Source of the DNA: Rhynochetos jubatus
Taxonomy: Eukaryota > Chordata > Aves > Eurypygiformes > Rhynochetidae
Length of the DNA stretch: 64,000 nucleotides
Direction: 5' to 3'
NCBI GenBank assembly: GCA_027574665.1
Contig: CM050650.1
Coordinates: 54,729,304-54,793,303 of the forward strand
The translations under genes were made by a program, and so were the position numbers. The notes beneath the pieces are model-generated. The model searched no databases, had not been told where the DNA came from, and worked only from the letters and a program-made list of their open reading frames with translations. This document shows positions 24,401-35,400 of this stretch, piece after piece (the stretch's first letter is position 1; each line of letters begins with the position of its first letter).

Positions 24401-27400
24401 TCAAAGCACATAAAGAAGAAATGGCCGGGGGGGGATGGGGGGCTGGGGAGAAGAAAACCCCACAAAAAGCCCACACACTCTTTGAACATAGCTTTTTAAG
24501 ATTACACAGGAATTTAAGGCTTCCTTCATGCTCATAGCTAGAAACTGTTTTCCTAGATGAAGCTTTTAGAGGCTGAGATGTAATCAGCTAAGAAACTCTT
24601 CAAATAAGTTTGCTGCGTTTTGATTTGGTGCAAATAAGAAATGAAGTAATAGGAATAGCTATTCCAGGAATAGCTGAGGCTTTGAAATGCTGATTTTTAA
24701 ATGCTGCATGCTGCCATTCATCTGTCCTGTTGTAACAGTATGGAACAACAGACAATTTCCCTCTCGGTAAGCACACCAAAGAAAAATATATTAGCAACTG
24801 GAAATAAAAATGTACCTCTGAAAAGTAGGGGGGATTCACTCGTTTTTACCTTTTTTTTAATTCTTCCCCGCCCCGTATTTCTCCTTTGCATCAAAAAGAC
24901 AATAGCAGTGTTTCTTACGCCAGCTACAAAGGATATCCAGTTATCATTTCTCTACACTTGACTTCACATCATGATTTGAAAAGTCTGATCATATGGGGCA
25001 CTGCTATAAATTCCCTGTAAACACTCATTCTCCTGTGCCGTGAAGTGATGAGGAAGAGAGATCTGGGCTGATGCCTGTGCTGCAGCCAGAAGCCCAGGCA
25101 GAGCACGTGTAGGCTCTGTGTACCTGGGGATGAAGGCTGGAGAGCAGCAGGGGTGCTGGCATGAGGAGCTATTGACTGGTTGCCCAGGGTTGTGGGTAAG
25201 CTGGTACCTCATGCCTTTGGTATTATGATAACTACATGGATCTGATAACGGAGCTGGTCTGGGTCTACCTATAGATGTGCTTCAGCCCCACATCTCTGGG
25301 AGTACTGGCATACGGAATCTGCCTTTCGAATTTCTGACTCTGCATTTTGCCCCTGCCTTCCTCTCTTTGGCCTGATGTGCAGGGAATTAGTTTCCTGTGA
25401 TATTTTATCTGGAAGAGGCTACACTCAACTTGCTATGAAGGGGGGGAGAGGGGCATTGCTATCTCTCCTTCCTCTTCCCTAAGCACCCCAACTCTGGAGA
25501 GGCTGTAACAGTGTCTTAGGCTGTGCTCTCCCACATACCCCATGGCGGTTCAGGGGGTTCAGCACTTTACTTTTCCTTTCTTGTCCCAATGGGCTTGTGT
25601 CAAAGGTAAGTTACAGAATAAAACAGATTTTAACAGTCTATTAGGAGTCTATGCCTAAAAGTGATTATGGAAAAATAATATTTTGTCTTTGATGTATATA
25701 TGTATCATCACAGTTGTGATAAATAACTCTCAAGGTCTGTGTTATCTGCAGACCCTTATCATGTAAGTTCAGGGATCTTTTCAGGTTCTCTGTGTAGAGA
25801 GCTGAAAGTTTTAGTGAGATCCTACAGAACTCGTCCATGCATCTTTACTTCAGTGAGTAGCACTGTTAATGTCTACCAGACTCCTGCCATGGGTAAACTT
25901 ACTCCTACATGTTCATGATGGTAACATTGATACAGCACTAGCAAATGGTGCTTTCTGGTATAAACCTGGGCGTAAATTAGTCTCTGGGTTAAAATTTAAG
26001 TTATTTTCTGAAATCATAAATATTTTTAGGACTCTTATTGTCCCGTTGAGTATGAGTAATGGTTTATCTGGTACCACAGATCCTAATAAATGGATTATTT
26101 TTTAGAAAAATATTAGTGGAACATTACCTATTGCTAGCTTATTTCTTCTGCCCCCTAATACATAAATACAGGGAACTCACAACGGAAGGGCGGTATACTG
26201 AGGACAAAGGGAAAGAATTACTCTTGCACTGTGAGTTGTTGTCTCATGCTTTCATTGCTGTGGGATGTAATTTTATTACCCACTGTACTGTTAGAATTCA
26301 AGAGGTTAGTTCATAAGCAGTAATAACATTTGTGGCAATCTGAGCTAAGTTAATGAAAAAGATAATCAAATCTAATGCTACAGGGCCAGATATCTGATAT
26401 CTCCTGGGGTCATAAAGTGATCATACAGCTGACTCGAGGGAAGGGAAGGAGGAAGCTCTATGTGTGGAGTGCAGAAGAGACAGCAGAAAAGTGAGGGTCA
26501 CCTTGCTCAGAAGCACTGCGTGCTGGTCACAGACAGAGGCAGGAGGGTATGTGCAGATGTATCACAGAGATAAAGATGCTTATCAAGCTAATGGTATTTT
26601 TAGTAATGCCAATACCTGATGATGTATACGTTTCAGCTGATCCCAGACATTTGTCTCTATGTGTTGATTGGGAAACTGGATTAAGTAGTTCATGTGTGCT
26701 TCTGCCTTGCCCATAGCAGACACATACTGAGTTGGGGGCTGATCATGGATAGCATGGGAATAGCCTTACGTTCTGTTTTTCAGTAAGTAACAGCTCCAGT
26801 CTGAACCCCACTTCTGTGCCTGATGCCAATGTAATATTCTATTGCATCTCAAGACAATACTCAGTGGTGGCTTTTTCCCTGCTTCTAGCTATAAACACAG
26901 CAAGTTGTCTGTGTGGACTATTTTACCACCATGTATTGGTGTATCACTTGAGGGTCCCAACAGTGGCTTATGCACTGACTAGTAGCAGAAACACTGCATA
27001 TGTTGCTTATACGTGTGTAAGTCATGATGTTCAGCAAGAGACATGCGCGGTGGTAACTGTAGTCAACACCTAAAAATGTGTTTTCTCTCACAGACTTGTG
27101 CTCTATTTATTGCAATTACCTCCTTTATCCTGCTCTGCTCTTTTGTACGTTCCCTGTTAACATTCTTCTTTTTCTGCAACTGCTCTCCTTTACAGAGATC
27201 TGCTTTTGGCTGAAGTAAGAATTCTCACACCACGTCCTAGCCATCTGAGGCCACCTAGTGCTACACTCTGTGTCTGTGCATGGCCAAGGGTAGAGGATTA
27301 GGAAAAACTAGAAGGTTAAGGACTGCATGAAAGAGTCCCTCCTTCCATATATCTTCCCAAGCCTCTAAGATTTCGTAAATTGGGTGTTTTAACTACCATA

Positions 27401-30400
27401 CTATACATTTAATAGATAATATCAATAGATATTATCAATATCAATCTGAATAGTTGTACTGAATCCCTTTTTGGATGTGTACACTGTTTGTTTGCTGTAG
27501 TGTCCAATAAGAGGTCTTAAGAGTTCTCCAATAAAGGACTGATAGAAAAACATAGGAAAGACTGTGGGGGCTGATGGTTCTGGCTCTGCCTAGCCATTCC
27601 CAGTCTCTTCCCCTTCTACCTCTGTGCATTTATGTAGCTCATGTTCACCCTATACAGTTGTGTTCTTTGGTAATCTGTGCATTTGAAGGCACTCCTAGCC
27701 ATTTACATCTTTTGTGTAACTCTCCTATTAGCCCATATGCGTGTAAGAACTCATCAGGAGACTTGCCCCAGCCTAGCTGTGACACTGTCTCATAGTAATG
27801 CTGTAAGACTCCGCCAAGCAGGGTGAGAGGGTGTGCTGAGGTCATGGGAGTGATGGGAAGAACCAGTGGGGAATATCCAAAGGCAGAGATGGAGCTGTAT
27901 AACTTAAAGCCCATGGCTGGGTGCTAAAAGGTGGCTTTGTTTTCACTCAGTGCACCTAAAGGAGGATGGTTAAACAGCGGATGTTGTTGTCGGTCTCTCA
28001 AACCTCAGTAGCAGAGTCATATAAGCTTAGTGCACAGCTAACACCCTGCATGGTGCCATCTAGACTTGTCCTTGTAGTCTATAAATGACACTTGATCATC
28101 ACATATTTGCTTTGAGAAAAATAAAGGGCCATAATTGATACTTGAAAACAAGTTTTTTTCCTCAGAACAACAGCTATGTACAAAATTTAATGGGAAATGA
28201 AACAGAAAAAACTTTTGATTTTATCTTTTAACAGTGTTTACATGGATTTCATGACTTAGTATTTGAGTACTTTGGTGTTCTCAATAGCTGCATATCTATC
28301 AAAATTTTCTGCCTTCTTTCCGAGTCTGTCAGAAAAGGTTCATTAATTCCTAGGAGTAGGGTTATTTATAATGTTTCTCCTGACTTTTTTGAAAATAAAA
28401 AATGAAAAAAAACCCAACCAAAAACCAGCTGCTAGGTTTTAAGGTTTACAGTAGAAAAGAAGAAATAATGGTAACAAATTTGCTTGAACTTGTCATGGTA
28501 ATAATAATTACATTTCTGCAAAGCTTGGATTAAAGAAAATCCAGCAACAACTGATTAAAATCTACCATACAAAAATTGCTTCCACCCACTCCTTCCCACT
28601 GTTCCTCAGAGCATCACTGTGTTTATATTTTGAATGTCTATGTTATGGAGTTATTGAAAGTAAATCAGGTTTTAATAAGATGAGGTACCGTGGGATTTCT
28701 GTGGGGCTGAAGTTTAAGCTAACAGTCTTGCATATTTAGCTCCAAATATAGATCTTAAGTTAATAGCAAAGGGGCTGTTATTTAGCTTGCATTCATTCTC
28801 TGCTCTATGAGAGAGAAAGTGATATCTCATCACCTCTAAGAAAGTCAAAGTTGTTCCAGAAGAGTGAAAGATTATTTGCAATGCTGGAAATTTTGTAGAG
28901 GTAGCTATTTTAAACAATAACATTCAACCTTCTATATTGTTTCTCTCCCTCTTTCAGCAAGGACCTGCCTCTCTGCAGGATGGACTCTCAGCTGCAAAGC
29001 ATCCAGATCCTAATTTATGTGTATGTGAATATTCAAGGTTAACAGCAACGTATTCCCTGTGGGAGAAACAGTACCATTCAGAATGCATTTCTTCCTCCTT
29101 CCTTGCTGTTGAAAATGTGTCTGATGAAACTAAAGGTCCCTATTCTACTCTCATGAACAAATGTAAAGTTTCTAGTTGGGATTAGGTGAAGTATCTCTTC
29201 CCATGACTGGACAGCCAGCGGGCAGGACAAATGAGTTTAAATATCTGCTCTAAATTGAGGAGAGAGAGTAAATGTAACATTTTTTTTTCCTCCACGTGTT
29301 AATTGTTGTCTTTTCTATTTCTGTACAGTGTATGGGTTTTGTGGCCCAAGATCAATGGCCCATGCAGGTGTCCTAGGTCACAGTTTGACTGGAGAGTAGG
29401 GAAGGGAAGATTTATGGCCTGGGTTTTCAAGCAGGTTGACCTCTTAGCCATAGGTAAGTACCTGTGTATTGCCAACTTTACTGGTTTAGGTTAGAAACCT
29501 AAGCACAACTTTTGCCTGTCCTCTTCATTGCATCTCTAATGGACTTATGCAGGCATTTGGCTAGTTCTGGCAGTACCCTTCTTATACAGATCCCATGCAC
29601 TGCCTGGAAGGACTGTGACCTACGGGGACCCAGGGACTGTGTGTTGGAGTAGGATGCGCTGCAACAGCAGTAAGTATTCATTCTGTATCTGAGCTGGGCA
29701 GCTGAGAAAGCCCAGCCTGGGAACAAGCCGTGAGGCAGGTCCATTTTGCCTGTAAGCGCATCTAGACAATATGTGCACAGCTCAGCAATTTGTTTGGAGT
29801 TGCCCTTTTTAATAAAAGGAGCTTGTATTAAAAGAGGATACGTGTCCGAACCATCAGCCAGATTATCTTCACGCATGGCCAGCCAGTATGGCCATGAATA
29901 CCTCTTCCTGTGCAGCGACCTGGTCATTAATCTGTGCATCCTAAGACACAGACCCTTCCTCAAGTTAGCTGGCGGTACTTGCTGAGCATGGGAAGGTAGG
30001 GAGCCCTTGGAGGTGAAGTTTCAAAAGGCACCAGTCCGGGTGTGCCCATTGCTGCAAAACCACTGGTGCAAGAGATGCGAGTGGCTAGGGACTGAGAACC
30101 TGTCGGGATGAAATCTGTGCATACCCCAAACTTTCTATCCCTGTGTGCCCTGGTTTCCACATTAAGGAAATGGAGGGTGACCTGCAATGCCCCCCAGCCG
30201 GTGCCTGTCACAGCGCATGACGTGCCAGAGTCCTGGGGGACACTGTCTCCTGGGATGGTTACAACCACAACGGTTCCCACTGATCCTGGGTGGGCTCCTC
30301 CAAAATGCGGAGTAACTGGCCATGGATGCAGAGACTTCAGAGATGCTCTGTGCAGCATGAGATAAGGCCTGGCAGGGCTGTTGGTTAGCTGGTGCTAAAA

Positions 30401-30505
30401 AAGGCTGTTGGGTGCTGGTGACTGCATGCAGTCAGTACTCCTGTATCCTGCTTTCCAGCACACCTTTCAGCACCCACTGCCATCTGGCGTTTCATTATCC
30501 AGTAC
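18471..30505. other. Long noncoding stretch, no gene recognised
   Basis: About 12 kb without a supportable gene. The interval 18700-19330 is richer in CpG than its surroundings, with about ten CpG in 18874-18980; it could be a small regulatory element. A perfect 9-base inverted repeat lies at 27415-27436. A splice-acceptor-like site at 28957 precedes an open frame of about 75 codons that I do not recognise. Longer open frames at 20932-21423 (-), 21202-21633 (+) and 29499-29963 (-) have no recognisable family and no supporting context. I treat the region as intergenic or distal intronic DNA. Confidence 0.5.
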
Positions 30506-31120
30506 TGTACTGGTTTTGGCTGGGATAGAGATAATTTTCTTCACAGCAGCTACTATGAGGCTCTGTTCTGGATTTGTATTGAAAACAACATCGATAACAC
30601 AGGGTTGTTTCAGCTGTTGCTGAGCAGTGCTTACATAGAGTCAAGGCCTTTTCTGCTCATCACCCCACACCACCAGTGAGCACACTAGGGGTTCACAAGA
30701 GGCTGGGAGGGGACACAGCTGGGACAGCTGACCACAGCTGGCCAAAGGGATATTCCATACCGTATGACATCATGCCCAGCATATAAAGCTGGGGGAAGAA
30801 GGAGGAAGGAGATGAAATTTGGAGTGATGGTGTTTGTCTTCCCAAGTAACTATTATGTGTGATGGAGCCCTGCTTTCCTGGGGATGGCTGAACACCTGCC
30901 TGCTGATGGGAAGAAGTGAATGAATTCCTTGATTTGTTTTCTTTGCATGTGGGACTTTTTCTTCACATATTGAACAGTCTTTATCTCAATCCACAAGTTT
31001 TCTTCCTTTTACTCTTCTGATTCTTTCACCATCCCACTAGGAGATGAGGGGTGGGGGGGCAAAGAGAGGGGAGCAAGTGGCTGTGTGATGCTTAGTTGCT
31101 GGCTGGGATTAAACTGTGAC
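30506..31120 (+). mobile_element. Avian endogenous-retrovirus LTR (ERVK-like)
   Basis: This matches a common avian LTR family. The U3 start is TGTACTGGTTTTGGCTGGG, the TATA region is CAGCATATAAAGCTGGGGGA with TATAAA at 30782-30787, and the 3' end GGCTGGGATTAAACTGTGAC is decayed (the expected terminal CA is lost). Just after it, 31130-31147 reads TGGTGCCCAATGTTGTAG. This resembles a lysine-tRNA primer-binding site (TGGCGCCCAACG core) with C-to-T changes, which favours a class II (ERVK/beta) origin. No gag, pol or env sequence follows. It lies in the same orientation as IYD, about 1.1 kb upstream of the IYD start codon. Confidence 0.85.
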
Positions 31121-31154
31121 GTTCTTTTGTGGTGCCCAATGTTGTAGACAACCA

Positions 31155-31331
31155 GTTGGGCAAACAGGGGCAGTATGAAAAACTGAACAAGTCCCTGGCT
31201 TAATGTAAGCATTGCTTGGCAACAACTAAATCATCAGTCTTATCAACGTTATTCTGAGCACAAATCCAAACTGGAGCCCCATACTAGCTTCTATGAAGAA
31301 AATTAAATCAATCACACCCAAAACCAGCACA
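31155..31331 (-). mobile_element. Inverted 5' fragment of the same LTR family
   Basis: Read on the minus strand from 31331, this begins TGTGCTGGTTTTGGGTGTG and continues through AATTTTCTTCATAG, GGATTTGTGCT and AATGCTTACATTAAG. It therefore repeats the first 150 or so bases of the + strand LTR at 30506 in the opposite direction, at roughly 75% identity by eye. The rest of the LTR is absent. It forms an inverted-repeat unit with the upstream LTR, with both U3 ends facing outward. The proximal boundary is approximate. Confidence 0.8.
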
Positions 31332-32234
31332 AGTATTGTCACAGCAGTCCCAGATGAAGACATCGATTCTGTGCTGCCGTGTTGATTCAGTTCCCAAACA
31401 GCTGGCTGAGGTAAAAAAATGGGTTAAGCGTTTAGACTTTGACTATTCTTGGATTAGACCAGGGTCCTATCACTTTTTAAACTCTCCTTTGATAAGAAAG
31501 CTGAATCAGTTTTAAAATTCCCTGGAGCATAGATTTTCAGCCCTCAAATACTTATTTTTTGGGGTTTTTTATCCCAGGAATTCTTTTGTCTTCCCACAGA
31601 ACATACAGGATGAATACAGGGGTCTGTGAATCCTATCATTCATGCTTCATGCAGAGGTAATGCTGCCACTTTCCTTATCTGTTTTATTGACCTATTTACA
31701 TAGCCAAGGGTGGTGCTGCAAACTGCTATTCAATTGGTGATATGCTGATTTCCTGAGATACGTGCAATACGGACTAATGTTAAGAGTTAAACATTGAAGA
31801 GATGCCATCAGTTTTTAAAAGTCACATTCCTCCTTGGCACTTTCTCATAATCATAATATTATGGGATCACCATAATGATAAAAATAAGGGAGAGAAGCTT
31901 TTTTCCTTAGTCTGGGATTTTGGAAGGGTTTTTTTTTGTTATTGTTTTGTACTGGACAGAATTTATGCATTTGCATATGGTCTGTGTCTCTGCTTGCTGT
32001 TTATAAGCAGATTCTTCCCAGAAAATATGTAAATCTAAGTCTGTTTAACAGCAGAAGTACATCACAGATGAAATTTTGGGGCGGTGGCTGGAAAGTAGAA
32101 GCGGGGATAGGGTCAAGGACTGAACCTTGGGTCCACCCCTTTCTGCTTACTGCCATTCCACGCTTCCCATTTCATTCTCTCCTTTTCAGGAGAAACTATT
32201 GAACTTGGAAGGAAGGCTCTGCATTTCCATAGTC
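31332..32234 (+). promoter_or_regulatory. IYD: IYD 5' flank, probable promoter and 5' UTR
   Basis: This is the sequence between the LTR unit and the IYD start codon. TTTATAAG near 32001-32007 could serve as a TATA-like element about 230 bases before the ATG. A strong acceptor-like site, TTCTCTCCTTTTCAG, ends at 32189, so a noncoding first exon further upstream spliced to 32190 is an alternative. GTCAAGGAC near 32112 contains a CAAG core of the type NKX2-1 binds in thyroid promoters; this is weak evidence. There is no CpG island. Transcript data would be needed to place the start site. Confidence 0.4.
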
Positions 32235-32415
32235 ATGGCACCCTTTTCTTCCCTAACTCCCATCTTTATAGCCATTATATGTGTTTTGATTGGGTTAATA
32301 CTGAAGAAGACTAATGGAGAGAAGAAAAAAGGTGAGACTAAAAGCAAGGTTCTTTCTCGCCCATGGGTGGATGAAGATTTAAAAGATGGCACTGACCACC
32401 ACTTAGAGGAAGAAG
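32235..32415 (+). CDS. IYD: IYD coding exon 1 (membrane anchor and linker)
   Basis: Encodes residues 1-60 plus the first base of codon 61. The ATG at 32235 has G at -3 and G at +4, a good initiation context, and sits directly before the hydrophobic anchor [17 protein letters not shown], as in mammalian IYD. A basic [11 protein letters not shown] segment follows, then [10 protein letters not shown], which is conserved in the family. An in-frame ATG at 32127 with no stop between would add 36 residues. I reject it because the added residues do not resemble the family and the acceptor-like site at 32189 may remove them. The donor is GAAG|GTAAGA, with GT at 32416. Confidence 0.95.
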
Positions 32416-35400
32416 GTAAGAAAAATATTATACATCTGAGCAAATTTGTTGCTTGAATTTGATCTGCTGATATGGATAAAGGAGATATACAATCTTCTCG
32501 AATTCTCCACAGTGATAGAAAAGCATAGTGCTGTACTGCTGCTGTGCACTGAGCTTGCCAGCTCCGTGGAAGGAGGCTGTGCTGATGTCATGTCACTTGG
32601 CGTAAATCTCTATTTCCTCCAGATCCCACGGGTCAGAGAGCAAAAAGAAAGTGGATTTTCAAAGACCCTCATCTGTCCCTCTGCACAGTGGATCTCAGAC
32701 CTATGAGGAACTCTGGGGAATGTAGGGAAAGAAAAGAGATACTGCTGATGTCCCCTGGCCTCTTCCCAGGTCTCATTAGTGGGAGCAAAGGGAAGACGTG
32801 AGAGTTTCTATATGCAGACTGATTTTGTAGACTTCTCATCCTGTTTTACTGTCCAGTGCTGCGTATTTGGTCTCAGTACTCGCTGAAAAGTTGGAAATGG
32901 GTTTATTACAGTTATTACAAAAGTCCTCCATTTGTGACTTCTGAGGATGTCCATTTAGCTGGATTAGCACTGGGATCATAGTATTTGGGAGACATGTTGA
33001 TCAAATGTTTAAGAACAAAATGTGATGGTGCTAATCTCTGTTCACTCAACTACATTTTTGAACCTGTACAGGATGCTCATCCCCCCTGCCCACCCCCCCA
33101 CCCCTTTTTTTTTTTTTCCCCAGTAGTAATTTCTGATGCATGGCTTGGGCAAAAGTCTGAGCAGAAAATGTACATTTCCTTGTTTATTGCTTCCTGACTA
33201 CCCTTCCTAAGTTCCTTTCATTTCCCTGTGAAATAAAAATCTACAGAGTTCTGTTCCTATGAAGTTTAACTTGCAGTTAATATAGCCTTTTTTTTTCCCC
33301 CTCAAGCATGTTTCAAAGGCTTTTTGTGGTTGTTTTTTTTTTTTTTTTTTGTCCCACAATGACACATTTCACAATGTGCTTCCAGGACTCTTGAAACTTA
33401 CATTGTTTTTTCTGCACATATACATTTTTCTTTATTTCACAGAGTTTAGTGTATTTTGAGTTAGTGTTGTATATCAGTTTCTAGAAATAGTTGATACTTG
33501 GAACCTTTTAAACCATATTGACTCTTTCCCAAATATACAAAACCTCTTTAAAAGTCAGTTCATATGTTGAAGCCTCCTTTGTACAATGCAAAATAGGTTC
33601 TGTATGAAACTATCCCATATTTTTTGTCACAGATGGCTTACTGGTTCAGTTAAATAACTGCAAATTAAAATTCCTGTGAGTAGTTCAAGTGATAATCTAT
33701 GAATTATCAGTGATGTCTTTGACTGCTGCTGTTTCTGTCAGTTTAAAAAAATTTAGGTCCTCTAAATAAACAAACCTATTAGCTCTTAGCAAGGAGCCTC
33801 ACTGCCACAGTTCCATATATAAAATGACATTCTTTTATGTCTTAGTTGTTTTCCCTTTTATTCAGGTGCTAATTCAAAACTGTACTGGTTTTAAATTGCT
33901 TACAAAAAATGGCAAGTAGATAGATATGTTTGTTCTGGTTTTAGGAGAGTTATTTATTTCTAAACAAAACTTCTCTCGATGTACCATGTAATCCAACATT
34001 AAATTAGGCTTTCATGCTATGTTGCTTTTAAAAACACATAATTATCTTTCCCTTAATACTGTGTGGTTCAAACCCAACATCTTCGTAAAACAGGCGTGTC
34101 TTTTCTCTCCAGAATAACTGGAGTTAAAATAACTGCATCATGCTTGGGGAAATTTTTCTTCAGCAAAGGTAAAGTCCAACCTGAGCAGAGAATGTGGCCA
34201 ACTTGGTAAGGATCTGCTACTCTGCTGATACTGTAATTAAGGATCAAAATATATTCACCTTATTGTCAGTGTTAAAATTTTCACTGGTTACACTAGATGC
34301 TGAAATGCAAAGGTGGATGTAAACAGATCTTCTGAATGGTAGAGAATATTTTGCCTGCTGTGCAAATTCTACTATTTTACCAATGTATCTTACTTTATAA
34401 AGAAAAGCTAATTTCTACTTAAATGTCTCAAACTGGCTTGTGTTTAAAGACCAAGCTCCTTCGAGGAGAATTTGAGCTAGGTGAGATGAAGCATTTTTAA
34501 GGCCTTGTGTAAAGGTAGCATCTAGGGCTGTTATAGGTGAACAAGGTGAACTTTGAACAGCTCCCTGGCAGGAAGGGGCAGCTGAAGATCAATCCTTTGG
34601 ATACGTGTCCATGGCCAAAGTGAGGGCATATTGCCAAGAGAGCGAAGCGCTCAACCTACTCAGGCATCATCGGGCCCCTGAACCTTCCCACAAGAGGCAC
34701 TGCAAGTGCTGTTTCTCCTGAGAGGGGCATACCTTTGAGCTGCAAAGTTCAGCGTAGTTCACCGAACTGCTTGGACAGGCTCAGTAGAGTCACTTCATGG
34801 TAGTGAGGGGCAGGGCCAAGTGTTCCCAAGCTTGTCTGTGTGATGCTTTGGAAGCTGAAGAGAAGGGTATTTCTCAGAGCAGCCAGAAACCCGGCTCTTT
34901 GGTTAAGTGCAAAGTATTCACTCAGTCTGTTTGTTTAATGCCATGGCTGGCAGCACTTCAGATTTGTTTGCATACCCATCTGTCCTACAACTTTTTCCTT
35001 CATTTGTGAGATCCAGAATGAGAGATGGTTGTGCTGTGGATTGTTAAGCATGGTCTGCATGTGTGTGTCTGGTCAGGTCTTGTATTAGGCCATGAGTAAT
35101 TACCAATTAGATACAGATGAAAAAGATACTGCTTCAGCCTTGTCTTGAACGATTAGTCACAAAGGCTCTCTTCTAAGGCATCTGATCCCAAAATGGTGGT
35201 AGCTAGTCTCCCACCACTTCAGGTTTACACAGTTAGAACAGGTTGCCCAGAGAAGCTGTGGATGCCCCATCCCTGGCAGTGTTCAAGGCCAGGCTGGATG
35301 AGGCTTTGAGCAACCTGGTCTAGTGGAGGGTGTCCCTGCCCAGGGCAGGGGGGTTGGAACTAGATGGTCTTTAAGGTCCCTTCCAACCCAAACCATTCTA

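Noticed and set aside
29499-29963. 154-codon minus-strand frame
   Set aside because: Basic, Cys-rich, low-information sequence with no family resemblance and no splice or retrocopy signs that I could see.
30408-30623. 71-codon frame ending in LAGIEIIFFTAATMRLC-type residues
   Set aside because: It is translated U3 sequence of the LTR; the same peptide pattern appears in the LTR fragment at 45755.
32127-32234. In-frame upstream ATG extending IYD by 36 residues
   Set aside because: The added residues do not resemble known IYD, the family start falls at 32235 just before the anchor, and an acceptor-like site at 32189 may exclude it.
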